The translations under genes and the position numbers were made by a program. A stretch of 64,000 nt of DNA. It comes from Hymenobacter sp. H14-R3. GTDB taxonomy: Bacteria > Bacteroidota > Bacteroidia > Cytophagales > Hymenobacteraceae. Below are positions 28,882 through 37,787 of this stretch, piece after piece. How positions within the stretch are numbered: the stretch's first letter is position 1; every line of letters begins with the position of its first letter. Under the pieces are notes generated by a model. The model had not been told where the DNA came from. It did not search any database and saw only the letters and a list, made by a program, of their open reading frames with translations. The DNA is taken from the NCBI RefSeq assembly GCF_030063445.1, contig NZ_JASITD010000014.1, positions 86,244 to 150,243 on the forward strand, given 5' to 3'.

Positions 28882-29004
28882 GCGGCAAAGGTGGGGCGGG
28901 GCTGGTATTCGCCCCAACTAGTAGGCGTGCCGACTACTTTGGCCTTTTGCGGCTTATCTTTTCAGCCCCAATCACTTGCGCTCGCCTTTTCCCACCCGCC
29001 CGCC

Positions 29005-30999
29005 ATGTTTGTGCTCACGCCCGCCCGCGCCGCCACCCTGCGCGCCCTCGCCGATACGTTTATTCCGGCCGGCCCCACGCCGGCCAGCGCGCCAGCTGGC
29101 TCCGCGCTGGTGGACCTCGACAAGCTAGCTGCTGCCATTCAGGCCCAGCCCCTGGGTGCGCAAACTGAATTTGGGCAACTGCTTGATTTACTGGATAAAC
29201 CCCTGGCGGGCCTCACGTGGTGGGGGCCGCTGCGGCCCTTCCGGGGGCTGGTGCCCGCGCAGCGCGAGCGCCTGCTGCAAAGCTGGGCCGGCTCGCGGGT
29301 GCCCGCGCTGCGGCAGGGCTTTCAGGCGCTGCGCAAGCTGTGCACGTTTCTCTACTACGGCGGCAGCCCGGCCGATGGCTCCCTCAACCCCACCTGGGCC
29401 GCGCTGGGCTACCCCGGCCCGGTAGGCCCGGCCGCCCCCGGCCCGGCCGGGCCCACCGAGCGCCCTCTGAAACCGCTAACGCCCGTGGTTGACACCACGT
29501 ATCACTGTGATGTACTGGTGATTGGCTCTGGGGCCGGTGGCGGGGTAGTAGCCGCCGAGCTGGCCCAGGCCGGCCACGACGTGCTGGTGCTGGAAGCTGG
29601 CCCCTACTGCCACGGCCCCGACTTCACGCAGCGCGAGGCCGATATGCTGGGCCGCCTCTACGACGGGCGTGGCGCGCTCAGCACCCGCGATGGCGGCGTG
29701 AGCATCCTGGCCGGGGCCTGCCTGGGCGGCGGCACCACCGTGAACTGGGCCGGCGCGTTCCGCACCCCCGACTACGTGCTCGACGAGTGGGCCCGCGAGC
29801 ACCGGGCCCCGCAGTTCACCAGCCCCGCCTTCAAGGCCAGCCTCGATGCCGTGGCCCAGGCCCTGAGCGTGAACACTGACTACCCGCGCCACAACGGCCA
29901 GAACCAGGCCCTGCTCGACGGCTCGGCCCGCCTGGGGCAGGCCACCCGGCTCATTCCGCGCAATGAGAAAGGGTTGATTGATAATGACTTGTACTTTCAG
30001 GGCCTGGGCTTCTCCACGCTGGGCGATGCCCACGGCGTCAAGCAGGGCACCCTCAACACCTACCTAAGCGTTGCCGCCGCCCACGGCGCGCGCCTGCTGC
30101 CCGACACCCGCGCCGAGCGCGTGACCGTGGTGGGCGGCCGCGCCACCGGGGCCGAGGCCGTGCACACCACCCCCGAGGGCCGCCCGGTGCGCATTACGGT
30201 GCGGGCGCAGCGGGTGGTGGTGGCGGGCGGGGCCATTCAGACGCCGGCGCTGCTGCTGCGCTCGGGGCTGCGGCACCCGCACCTGGGCCGCCACCTGCAC
30301 CTGCACCCCACCGTGGTGGTGGCCGCCCACTACCCGCACGCCATGCACTCGTGGCATGGCCCCAGCATGAGCGTGGTCAACGACACCTTCACCCGGCTGC
30401 AAGGCACCAACTTCGGCGTGAAGCTCGAAACGCCGCCCACTCACCCCGGCCTGCTGGCCATGGTGCTGCCCTGGCAGTCGGGTACGCAGCACCGCTTGCT
30501 GCTGCAAGCCGCCAGCCACCTGGGCTCGTTCATTGTGCTCACCCGCGACCGCGACGGCGGCCGTGTGCAGGCCGATGCGCAAGGTAAGCCTTTGATTGAA
30601 TACAAGTTATCTAAGTTTGATAAACAGAATATGCTGACCGGCGTGCGCGCCGCCGCCGAAATCCACGTGGCGGCCGGGGCGCACACCGTGTTCCTACCCC
30701 ACGGCACCCTGCCCACGCTGCACGCCGAAGGCGGCACCCTGCACAACCCCGCGCTGCTCGGCCAGCTCACCAGCCTGCGCTGGCACCCCAACCGCTTTGG
30801 CCTGTATAGCGCCCACCAAATGAGCACCTGCCGCCTCGGCGGCCAGCGCGCCACCCACCCGCTACGCCCCAGTGGCGAAACCGTGGAGGTGCAGGGCCTG
30901 TACGTGGCCGATGGCTCGGCCTTTCCGGCGTGCAGCGGCGTTAACCCCATGCTCACCATCATGGCGCTGGCCCACTACACGGCGCAGGGCTTGAAATAG
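29005..30999 (+). CDS. GMC-family oxidoreductase (long-chain alcohol oxidase-like)
   Basis: A 664-residue FAD enzyme that likely oxidises alcohols to aldehydes. The first 130 residues (LTPARAATLRALADTFIP) look like the gluconate 2-dehydrogenase subunit 3-type region found in long-chain fatty alcohol oxidases. The FAD-binding motif VIGSGAGGG (172-180) follows, then LEAGPY, GGGTTVNWAGAFR, and the C-terminal active-site region SAHQMSTCRLGG and YVADGSAFPACSGVNPMLTIMALA. The start at 29005 leaves a short leader. A membrane-anchored type aldehyde dehydrogenase 1 kb downstream could take its product. Confidence 0.9.
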   Translation: MFVLTPARAATLRALADTFIPAGPTPASAPAGSALVDLDKLAAAIQAQPLGAQTEFGQLLDLLDKPLAGLTWWGPLRPFRGLVPAQRERLLQSWAGSRVPALRQGFQALRKLCTFLYYGGSPADGSLNPTWAALGYPGPVGPAAPGPAGPTERPLKPLTPVVDTTYHCDVLVIGSGAGGGVVAAELAQAGHDVLVLEAGPYCHGPDFTQREADMLGRLYDGRGALSTRDGGVSILAGACLGGGTTVNWAGAFRTPDYVLDEWAREHRAPQFTSPAFKASLDAVAQALSVNTDYPRHNGQNQALLDGSARLGQATRLIPRNEKGLIDNDLYFQGLGFSTLGDAHGVKQGTLNTYLSVAAAHGARLLPDTRAERVTVVGGRATGAEAVHTTPEGRPVRITVRAQRVVVAGGAIQTPALLLRSGLRHPHLGRHLHLHPTVVVAAHYPHAMHSWHGPSMSVVNDTFTRLQGTNFGVKLETPPTHPGLLAMVLPWQSGTQHRLLLQAASHLGSFIVLTRDRDGGRVQADAQGKPLIEYKLSKFDKQNMLTGVRAAAEIHVAAGAHTVFLPHGTLPTLHAEGGTLHNPALLGQLTSLRWHPNRFGLYSAHQMSTCRLGGQRATHPLRPSGETVEVQGLYVADGSAFPACSGVNPMLTIMALAHYTAQGLK

Positions 31000-31016
31000 G
31001 TCTGAAAAACAGCCGT

Positions 31017-31084
31017 AGGAACGCACCACGGCGCGTGTTACCGTTGAATAATGGTAGGCGACGAACGTGCCGTGGTGCGTTCCT
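31017..31084. repeat. 16-bp inverted repeat
   Basis: Arms 31017-31032 and 31069-31084 pair perfectly (AGGAACGCACCACGGC), with partial pairing further in. It lies 17 bases after the GMC oxidase stop codon. Confidence 0.85.
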
Positions 31085-31181
31085 GCCAATCTGTATATGC
31101 CCCGCCAACGGCTGGTATTGGCCATGTGCGTGGCTTTTGCGTATTGCGAGGTCGGTTTCTTTTGCAAGCCGCTTTTAGTCT

Positions 31182-31598
31182 ATGCATTCTTTTTCTGCGC
31201 TTCGTCCGTTACTGGTCCTCGCCCTGGTGGGCACCGCCAGCTGCTCCATCTTCCACCGCCACCGCGCCGCGCCCGCCCCGCCGGTAGTGGAGGCCGTGCG
31301 CACGCCCAATTCGCCCACGCCGCCCACCGCCGCCCGCGACCTCGCCGATGCCATGACCACCGTGCTGCGCCTGCGCCCCGAGCAAACCGTGAAAGCGCGC
31401 GAGGTCCTGAACTCGACCGTGGAGCAGGTCAACGCCGCCCGCCAGCAATACCCCGCCCAGTCGCCGCAGCTCAAGGCCGCCCTGGGCCGCATCAACGCCT
31501 CCTCCGATAAGGAGCTGCGCCAAGTGCTCGGCCCCGTTTCGTACAAGGAAATGTTGGTGAAGCGTGCCCAAATTCAAGCCGAAATGCAGCAGAAGTAA
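31182..31598 (+). CDS. Small lipoprotein, unknown
   Basis: A 138-residue protein with a lipoprotein signal (LVLALVGTASC) followed by a His/Pro linker and a helical domain (RDLADAMTTVLRLRPEQTVKAREVLNSTVEQV). The LRPEQ...KAREV pattern resembles the helical Spy/CpxP-like periplasmic proteins common in Bacteroidota, but the match is weak. It is probably anchored to a membrane in the periplasm. Function unknown. Confidence 0.75.
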   Translation: MHSFSALRPLLVLALVGTASCSIFHRHRAAPAPPVVEAVRTPNSPTPPTAARDLADAMTTVLRLRPEQTVKAREVLNSTVEQVNAARQQYPAQSPQLKAALGRINASSDKELRQVLGPVSYKEMLVKRAQIQAEMQQK

Positions 31599-31617
31599 GT
31601 ATTTTGCTATAAGATAT

Positions 31618-31800
31618 TTACATAATATTTTCTGAATCCGGCCCCGGCTGCACCCGTAGCGGGGCCACATCGGTGTCTTCGCACAGCTCGCGCAGGGGCA
31701 GCGCCAAGTTCAGGTCCGGGACTCCCAGTACGCGCTCTGGGGTGCTGAGCAGGGTATAAAACCACTCCCCCGCCTCATCGCGCCGAAACCACTCCACCAT
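31618..31800 (-). CDS. Small protein of unknown function, 60 residues
   Basis: From the ATG at 31800, MVEWFRRDEAGEWFYTLL continues to DSENIM. The codon choice is like that of true genes here, and the frame is flanked by an inverted repeat at its 5' side. It is acidic, without membrane segment. No family recognised; it may be spurious. Confidence 0.4.
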   Translation of the reverse strand: MVEWFRRDEAGEWFYTLLSTPERVLGVPDLNLALPLRELCEDTDVAPLRVQPGPDSENIM

Positions 31801-31813
31801 CCCCGCCGCTTGA

Positions 31814-31907
31814 CCGGTCCGCCGGCGCAAACCGGCCGACCGGTTATCGTTGAACGGCGTGGGCTGCGCAACGACAACCGGTTGGCCGGCTTGCGCCGAC
31901 GGACCGG
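31814..31907. repeat. 38-bp inverted repeat (CCGGTCSGCCGG family)
   Basis: Arms 31814-31851 and 31870-31907 pair over 38 bases with four mismatches, all transitions. Related to the elements at 38456, 43581 and 61900. Confidence 0.88.
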
Positions 31908-31975
31908 GGAGCGCGGCGTTAGGTCAGGCGGTTCCATTACGTTTTCTTTTACTAAAAGTCAGCCGTTTCGGGGCG

Positions 31976-33436
31976 CTACAAGTACTTCAGCAGCAGACCC
32001 AGCAAGCGCCGCACCCGCCCGGTGTAGGGCGGGTAAAACTGCTTGATGCCCGTGAAGCCCACGCGCTGCTGCAACACCGATTTCTCGTTGCTGAACGCCA
32101 GGAAGCCCGCGTGGCCGTGCGCCTTGCCCAGCCCGCTATTGCCCACGCCGCCAAACGGCAGGTCGGGGTGCGCGAGCTGGATGATGGTTTCGTTCACGGC
32201 TGCGCCGCCGGCCGCCACGGTATCGAGCAGGTAGCGCCGGTTGGCGGGGCTGGTAGTGAACACGTACTGCGCCAGCGGCGGCAGCCGGGCGTTGACGTAG
32301 GCCGCCGCCTCGGGCAGGCGCTCGAAGGTGAGCACGGGCAGCAGCGGGCCAAATATTTCCTCCTCCAGCACGGTGGCCCCGGCGGGCACGTTAGTGAGAA
32401 TAGTGGGCTCGATGTAGCACTGGCGCTCGTCGCGGCTGCCGCCCTGGGCCACGGTGGCCCCGCGCGTTTCGGCATCATCGAGCAGGGCGGCCAGGCGCGC
32501 AAAGTGGTGGGCATTCACCACGCGGGCAAACGATTTAGACGCCTTAATCGCCTCGTTATCCGGCCCGTAGAAGCGGGTAATGGCCTGGCGCATTTCGGCC
32601 AGCAGCGGGGCCTCAACGCTGCGCTGCACCAGCAGGTAGTCGGGGGCCACGCAGGTTTGGCCGGCGTTGATAAACTTGCCCCACACGATTTTTTCGGCCG
32701 CGTCGCGCAGGTTGGCGGTGTCGTCCACAATGGCCGGGCTCTTGCCGCCCAGCTCCAGCGTGAGGCCGCTGAGGTGCTCGGCGGCCGCGCGCATCACGAT
32801 TTTGCCAATCTGGGGCGAGCCGGTGAAGAAAATGTGGTTCCAGGGCAGGCGCAGCAGCTCGCTGGCCACGTCCTTATCGCCCTCCAGCACCAGCACTTCG
32901 TTGGGCTGAAATAACTCTTCGGCCAGCCGGCGCAGCAAGGCCGAGGTGGTGGGCGTTTGCTCGGCGGGCTTGATTACCACCGCGTTGCCCGCCGCAATGG
33001 CCGAGGCCAGCGGGTCGACGGCCAGGTAAAACGGGTAGTTCCAGGGCGCAATAATGAGCACTACGCCCTTGGGCTCGGGCTGCACCCAGCCCTTTGTGCC
33101 CAGCAGCGCCAGCGGCGTGCCCACCCGGCGCGGGGCGGCCCAGCGCTTCAGCTTGCGGCGGCTATGCCGGATTTCGGTGAGTGAGGGCCATATTTCGGAC
33201 AGGTCAGTTTCCTCGGGCGGCTTCTTAAAATCCTGGTATAAAGCTTGTTGAATAGCCGTTTGGTTGGCCGTGAGCCAATCGGCCAGGCGGCCCAGGCGGC
33301 GGCGGCGGGCGGCTACGTCCTCGGCGCGCAGCGCCGGGGCATTGGCCCGCAGGGCGGCAAACTCGGTGGCAAAGCGGTTGGGTGCAGCTGCGAAGGCAGC
33401 AAGCGGCGGGGCAACTAAAGAAACAGGAGCAGACAT
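31976..33436 (-). CDS. Aldehyde dehydrogenase, fatty-aldehyde type
   Basis: A 486-residue NAD(P)-dependent dehydrogenase that oxidises aldehydes to acids. Seen are LIIAPWNYPFYLAVDPL, KPAEQTP, FTGSPQIGK, catalytic E228 (LELGGKSP) and C262 (NAGQTCVAPDY). The C-terminus ends in a basic-hydrophobic tail (RVRRLLGLLLKYL), typical of class 3 or fatty aldehyde dehydrogenases bound to membranes. The ATG at 33436 fits the family length, and a good promoter precedes it. Confidence 0.94.
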   Translation of the reverse strand: MSAPVSLVAPPLAAFAAAPNRFATEFAALRANAPALRAEDVAARRRRLGRLADWLTANQTAIQQALYQDFKKPPEETDLSEIWPSLTEIRHSRRKLKRWAAPRRVGTPLALLGTKGWVQPEPKGVVLIIAPWNYPFYLAVDPLASAIAAGNAVVIKPAEQTPTTSALLRRLAEELFQPNEVLVLEGDKDVASELLRLPWNHIFFTGSPQIGKIVMRAAAEHLSGLTLELGGKSPAIVDDTANLRDAAEKIVWGKFINAGQTCVAPDYLLVQRSVEAPLLAEMRQAITRFYGPDNEAIKASKSFARVVNAHHFARLAALLDDAETRGATVAQGGSRDERQCYIEPTILTNVPAGATVLEEEIFGPLLPVLTFERLPEAAAYVNARLPPLAQYVFTTSPANRRYLLDTVAAGGAAVNETIIQLAHPDLPFGGVGNSGLGKAHGHAGFLAFSNEKSVLQQRVGFTGIKQFYPPYTGRVRRLLGLLLKYL

Positions 33437-33492
33437 ACGCAGTGGAGTGGAAGCCAGCCAGCTACGCGCCGCCGTTATCCGCTTGAGAGGTT

Positions 33493-33523
33493 GAAAGATA
33501 ACGCCGTTCCTGCAAGTGGCAAA
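33493..33523 (-). promoter_or_regulatory. Bacteroidota-type promoter of the aldehyde dehydrogenase gene
   Basis: On the minus strand TTTG (33523-33520), 19 bases, then TATCTTTC (33500-33493) fits the TTTG-N19-TAnnTTTG consensus with one deviation. The start codon lies 57 bases further on. Confidence 0.7.
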
Positions 33524-33577
33524 CGGCCTGTTGGAGCAAAGCGGCTGAGTAGCGCCAAGCGGTTCAGCCCAACGCAA

Positions 33578-33612
33578 AAGAGGCCCGTTTCCAAGCTGGA
33601 AAGGGGCCTCTT
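33578..33612 (-). terminator. Rho-independent terminator
   Basis: A 15-base stem with one mismatch (33578-33592 with 33598-33612), then TTTT on the minus strand. It lies 17 bases after the lipoprotein gene end at 33630. Confidence 0.82.
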
Positions 33613-33629
33613 CTACTGGCTTGGGTAGT

Positions 33630-34289
33630 CTAGAACAGCGGCTTCTTTACCGTGCGCTTGCCATCTTCGTCAATTTTAACCTTGGTGCCATCGGCGCGCT
33701 TGATTTTCAGCGAGCCATCGTCGCTGCGCTTAATTTTAGCGCCGTTGTTGTATTTCACTTTGCCCTCGTCGGTGCTGTTTTCCAGCTTCTTTACCCCCGA
33801 GCCCTGGCCCACGCGGGCACCCAGGCTAGGCTTGGTTTCGGTAGCCTTGGCTACGGCCACCGTGGTAGCCGAGTAGGGGCCGCCGTAGTACGAGCTGGCT
33901 TTGGTGGTATAGGTAGTGTACTGGGGAGCGGCCACCGCAGCCTTTACGGAGCTGCTGGTCTGGTCGTTAGCTGCCTTGATGGCGGCGTAGCGGCCGGCGC
34001 TGTCGGCGGCGGCGTAGCGGGCCTCAATGTCGCGCATTACGCGGCCGCGGTTATAGTAGATGGGGCGCAGCTTGGTGGGCAGGGCCGTATCGGCGGGGTT
34101 GATATCGGCGGCCACGCGGGCAGCCAGGTCAGCGGCCGAGCTGCGGTAGGCCAGCGTGTCCACGGCCATCGGCTGGGTGGCGGCCGGGTCGGCAGACATG
34201 GTGGTGGTCGTCTCAGCTGTTTTCTCCTGCGAGCAGGAAGCGAAGGTAAACGCACCGGCCGCGGCCAGCAAGAGGAGTTTGGTATTCAT
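33630..34289 (-). CDS. Lipoprotein with Lys/Asp-rich C-terminal strands, unknown
   Basis: A 219-residue protein with a lipoprotein signal (GAFTFASC). The middle is Ala/Thr/Tyr-rich (YTTYTTKASSYYGGPYS), and the C-terminal 45 residues form short repeats of the kind AKIKRSDDGSLKIKRADGTK that suggest beta strands with alternating basic and acidic residues. Likely in the periplasm or on the surface. No family recognised. Transcribed alone and followed by a terminator. Confidence 0.78.
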   Translation of the reverse strand: MNTKLLLLAAAGAFTFASCSQEKTAETTTTMSADPAATQPMAVDTLAYRSSAADLAARVAADINPADTALPTKLRPIYYNRGRVMRDIEARYAAADSAGRYAAIKAANDQTSSSVKAAVAAPQYTTYTTKASSYYGGPYSATTVAVAKATETKPSLGARVGQGSGVKKLENSTDEGKVKYNNGAKIKRSDDGSLKIKRADGTKVKIDEDGKRTVKKPLF

Positions 34290-34414
34290 GGGATTAGAGC
34301 AAAGTAAGGTGCGGCTTTACCCGCGTTCGGCAGCTAGTACGGCTACCCACTACACGATGTTGCCAGCCCCTGGGCAAGAGGCTGGCAATCATCATTTTAC
34401 GCAGTACCTACGAA

Positions 34415-35284
34415 TTAGGCATTTACCACCGAACCACCGTTGGGGTGCAGCGTCTGGCCCGAGAAGTACGAGGCGTCTTCCGATGCCAGGAACACGTAGG
34501 ACGGGGCTACTTCCGAAGGCTGGCCGGCGCGGCTCATGGGCGTGTCGTGGCCGAAGAGCGGCAGCTTGAGCAGGCCCACGCCCACAATAAAGGGCGTCCA
34601 GATGGGGCCCGGCGCCACCGAATTCACCCGAATGCCTTTCTTGATGAGCTGCAGCGACAGCGCCCGCGTAAAGGCCTCAATAGCTCCCTTGGTCGAGGTG
34701 TAGTCGAGCAGCATCTCATGGCCTTTGTAGGCATTCACCGAAGTGGTGTTGATGATGGCCGCGCCTTCCTTGAGGTGCTTGAGCGCCGCCCGCGTAATGC
34801 GGAACATGGCGATGATGTTGAGGTTGAAAATGCTGTCCAGCTCATCGTCCGTTATTTCTTCCAGCGTGTCGTGCCAGTTCTGCTCGGCGGCATTGTTCAC
34901 CAGCACATCGAGCTGACCGTATTCGGCCACGGTGCGCTCCACAATTTCCTTGCAGAACTCGCGCTGCTTGAGGTCGCCGGGCAGGAGCAGGCAGCGGCGG
35001 CCGTGGGCCTGCACCAGCTCCTGGGTTTTTTCGGCATCCTGCTGCTCGGTGGGGAAGTAGCAGATGGCTACGTCGGCCCCTTCCACAGCAAAATGCACGG
35101 CCACGGCCCGGCCAATGCCCGAGTCGCCACCCGTGATGAGGGCAATCTTATTTTTGAGCTTATCGGCCCCTTTGTAGCCCTTGCGGATATATTCGGGCTC
35201 GGGGGTCATCTTGTATTCGAGGCCGGGCTTGCCGGCGCCCGCGTCCTGGTGCTGGGGCGGGAAAATGGTGGGTTTGTCAGACAT
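34415..35284 (-). CDS. SDR-family oxidoreductase
   Basis: A 289-residue NAD(P)-dependent short-chain dehydrogenase of the YhdF/general stress protein 39 type. The nucleotide-binding motif ITGGDSGIGRAVA, NNAAEQ, the catalytic Ser in INTTSVNAYKG, and the YTSTKGA (Tyr and Lys) motif are all present. The N-terminal 40 residues (FPPQHQDAGAGKPG) are the usual extension of this subgroup. Substrate unknown, often linked to general stress. Confidence 0.93.
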   Translation of the reverse strand: MSDKPTIFPPQHQDAGAGKPGLEYKMTPEPEYIRKGYKGADKLKNKIALITGGDSGIGRAVAVHFAVEGADVAICYFPTEQQDAEKTQELVQAHGRRCLLLPGDLKQREFCKEIVERTVAEYGQLDVLVNNAAEQNWHDTLEEITDDELDSIFNLNIIAMFRITRAALKHLKEGAAIINTTSVNAYKGHEMLLDYTSTKGAIEAFTRALSLQLIKKGIRVNSVAPGPIWTPFIVGVGLLKLPLFGHDTPMSRAGQPSEVAPSYVFLASEDASYFSGQTLHPNGGSVVNA

Positions 35285-35409
35285 GGTAACTTGTGGATAA
35301 GGAAAGGAGGTAAACGGCTCAACTTAACGGCCGTAGCCGGGCCGGGTTGCTGCCAAGGGGATTTTTCGCGGGAAAATCCAGTCCTTTGCGGCTCGCCTTT
35401 CTTCTGCCC

Positions 35410-36033
35410 GTGTCCGATTTGCCGCCTGCCTACCCCGCTGATACCACGGGTCCACCCCACCGCCACTTTGCGCTGCACAAGCCCTACGGCTACCTCAGCC
35501 AGTTTACCAGCCAGTTTGCCAAAGAGGTGAAAAAGAAGCACTTCCTGGGTGAGCTGGGCGAGTTTCCGGCGGGCACCATGGCCATCGGTCGGCTCGATGA
35601 AGACAGCGAGGGCCTGCTGCTGCTCACCACCGATGGCCGCGTGAGCGAGCAGGTGCGCAGCCGCCACGTGGAGAAAGAATACTACGCCCAGGTAGACGGC
35701 GAGCTCACGCCCGAGGCGCTGGCGCACCTGCAAAGCGGCGTGGCCATTAGCATTCACGGCACGCCCTACCGCACGCTGCCCTGCCAGGCCCGCCTACTGG
35801 CCACCGCGCCCGGCCTGCCGCCCCGCGGCCGGCGCATTCGCGACGACCGCCACGGGCCCACCAGCTGGGTGGCCATCACGGTTACGGAGGGCAAGTACCG
35901 GCAGGTGCGTAAAATGACGGCCGCCGTGGGCTTTGCGACGCTGCGGCTGGTGCGCGTGCGCGTGGGCGAGGTGCGGCTGGCCGACCTGGCGGCCGGGGCC
36001 AACCGGGAGGTAAGTAGCTTTTTCGAAAAATAA
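35410..36033 (+). CDS. rRNA pseudouridine synthase (RluE/RsuA type)
   Basis: A 207-residue enzyme that isomerises a uridine in rRNA to pseudouridine. It shows HFALHKPYGYLSQF, the active-site Asp in AIGRLDEDSEGLLLLT, and the C-terminal VTEGKYRQVRKMTAAVGF of the RsuA/RluE group; no S4 domain is present, as in RluE. A GTG at 35410 is taken as start (no ATG is close). Exact modified site cannot be told. Confidence 0.9.
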   Translation: MSDLPPAYPADTTGPPHRHFALHKPYGYLSQFTSQFAKEVKKKHFLGELGEFPAGTMAIGRLDEDSEGLLLLTTDGRVSEQVRSRHVEKEYYAQVDGELTPEALAHLQSGVAISIHGTPYRTLPCQARLLATAPGLPPRGRRIRDDRHGPTSWVAITVTEGKYRQVRKMTAAVGFATLRLVRVRVGEVRLADLAAGANREVSSFFEK

Positions 36034-36140
36034 GGAGTAAATTCGGGACTTATTTCGGTGCAAGATGGTTATAAACTAGGCGGTTGCCGCCCGGTGGTAG
36101 CATCCCAACGCAACGCAGCCGAATACCCTACACCCCCCCT

Positions 36141-36599
36141 ATGGCCAGAGCGCAAGAGAGTTTCAGTAAGAAAGAGAACGAAAAGAAGCGGCAGAAGAAG
36201 CAGCAGGAGAAATCCGAGCGCCGCGAAGAGCGCCAGGCCAACAAGAAGGATTCGAGCCTGGAAGAGATGATGGCCTATGTCGATGAGAACGGCAACATCA
36301 CCTCTACCCCGCCCGACCCGACCCGTAAAAAGAAAGAAATCAACGTGGAAGACATCCTGGTGGGCGTGCCCAAGCAGGAAGACCGCGAGCCGGAAGACGT
36401 TATGCGCACCGGCACCGTCACATTCTTCAACAACTCCAAGGGCTACGGCTTCATCAAGGATGCCGCCAGCCAGGAAAGCATTTTTGTGCACGCCAACGCC
36501 CTCGGCGGCCTCCAGTTGCTGGAAGGCAACAAGGTGACGTTTGAGGTAGAGCCGGGCATGAAAGGCCCGACCGCCGTGCGCGTGAAAATGAGCGCCTAG
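36141..36599 (+). CDS. Cold-shock domain protein with charged N-terminal extension
   Basis: A 152-residue RNA-binding protein. The first 60 residues are strongly charged (EKKRQKKQQEKSERREERQ), and the C-terminal 70 are a cold-shock domain: GTVTFFNNSKGYGFIKD (RNP1) and SIFVHANAL (RNP2). The extension is common in Bacteroidota homologues and may add RNA or ribosome binding. Start at 36141. It is followed by a terminator. Confidence 0.92.
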   Translation: MARAQESFSKKENEKKRQKKQQEKSERREERQANKKDSSLEEMMAYVDENGNITSTPPDPTRKKKEINVEDILVGVPKQEDREPEDVMRTGTVTFFNNSKGYGFIKDAASQESIFVHANALGGLQLLEGNKVTFEVEPGMKGPTAVRVKMSA

Positions 36600-36619
36600 T
36601 CGAATTGAGTTTGTAAGGT

Positions 36620-36660
36620 AAAAGGCAGTTGAAGCTCTGGGAGCTTCGGCTGCCTTTTTT
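36620..36660 (+). terminator. Rho-independent terminator
   Basis: Nested stems 36620-36628/36650-36658 and 36630-36637/36641-36648, followed by six T, end the cold-shock gene. Confidence 0.85.
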
Positions 36661-36750
36661 GCGTTTGGGGCTGCCGCAGCGGGCATAGTATAGGAAGCTT
36701 CCTGCTGCGCTATAGTAGATTTAGCCCCGAACCAGCTTTTTCCGCGCCCA

Positions 36751-37599
36751 ATGAAACACCTTTTCCTACTGGTACTCCTCCTGGCCCTTGCCTCGCAGAG
36801 CTTTGCGCAAACCAAGCAGAGCGATTTGCTGCTACTGGGCACCTTTCACTTCCACAACCCAGGGGCTGATATTGCAAAGACTAAAACCTTCGAGGTAATG
36901 ACCCCTAAGCCTCAGGCTGAGCTGGAGGTTATTGCGCAGAAAATCAGCGCCTTCCAGCCTGCAAAAATATTTGTGGAGTGGCCCGTCAAGGACCAAGCTG
37001 GGTTGGATGAGCTGTACAGCGCCTACCTCAAAGACGGTTACGAGCAGTACATCCGCACCAAGTATCCGAAGCCCTCCCAACAAGGCTTTTATCTAAAAAA
37101 CGAGATTGTGCAGCTCGCCTTCCGGGCAGGTAAAAAAGCTAAGCTAACCCGCATTTACGGGCTTGACTACTCCACGTCTTTTCCCTTCGACAGCGTGATG
37201 AAGGCGATGAAAGCGGCCAAGCAGGATGCTCTCATTCAGCAACTGCAGGACGTTATTAAAAACGAGGAAGCTACTCAAAATAAGAAAGCCGAGACGTATT
37301 CCCTCACCGAGATGCTGCTCGATGCCAACAAGCCCAAAAACCTCGTAATCAACAAGGGTTTTTATCTAAATATCCTCAACCGGGCGGGTAGCCTCGACAG
37401 CTTCGCCGGACCCTTCCTGGTGTCCGAATGGTACCGCCGCAATCTGTACATGTACTCCATTGTGCAGAAAACCATGACGGCCGAAGACGGCAACGCCGTG
37501 GTGCTGGTCGGTGCCGGCCACGCCGCCATGATGCAGGATTTTGTGAAATATGACAAGCGCTTCCGCCTGAAAACGCTGAAGGAGGTGCTGGAGAAGTAG
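36751..37599 (+). CDS. Secreted DUF5694-like protein
   Basis: A 282-residue protein with a signal peptide (LLVLLLALASQSFAQ). The pattern LLLLGTFHFHNPG near the start and AVVLVGAGHAAMMQDFV near the end resembles DUF5694 and more distantly the TraB/Tiki/ChaN-like fold, where such His residues take part in a metal site. Periplasmic location is likely; activity unknown. Single gene with a terminator. Confidence 0.82.
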   Translation: MKHLFLLVLLLALASQSFAQTKQSDLLLLGTFHFHNPGADIAKTKTFEVMTPKPQAELEVIAQKISAFQPAKIFVEWPVKDQAGLDELYSAYLKDGYEQYIRTKYPKPSQQGFYLKNEIVQLAFRAGKKAKLTRIYGLDYSTSFPFDSVMKAMKAAKQDALIQQLQDVIKNEEATQNKKAETYSLTEMLLDANKPKNLVINKGFYLNILNRAGSLDSFAGPFLVSEWYRRNLYMYSIVQKTMTAEDGNAVVLVGAGHAAMMQDFVKYDKRFRLKTLKEVLEK

Positions 37600-37612
37600 T
37601 ATTACTCTCGAC

Positions 37613-37653
37613 AAAAAAGCGGCTGAGGCACTTGGGGTTTCAGCCGCTTTTTT
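37613..37653 (+). terminator. Rho-independent terminator
   Basis: A 14-base perfect stem (37613-37626 with 37640-37653) with a T-run ends the DUF5694-like gene. Confidence 0.9.
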
Positions 37654-37787
37654 GTGCCCGCCGCAGGGGTGCATAAGCTTGACCCTCGGCCGTACCGTGG
37701 CCAACGCGCCTACCTGTAACCCGCTCTAAAACACCCCCTCACCGCCCGATTTACGTACAAGCCCACTGAACCATTCCTTTACTCGTG

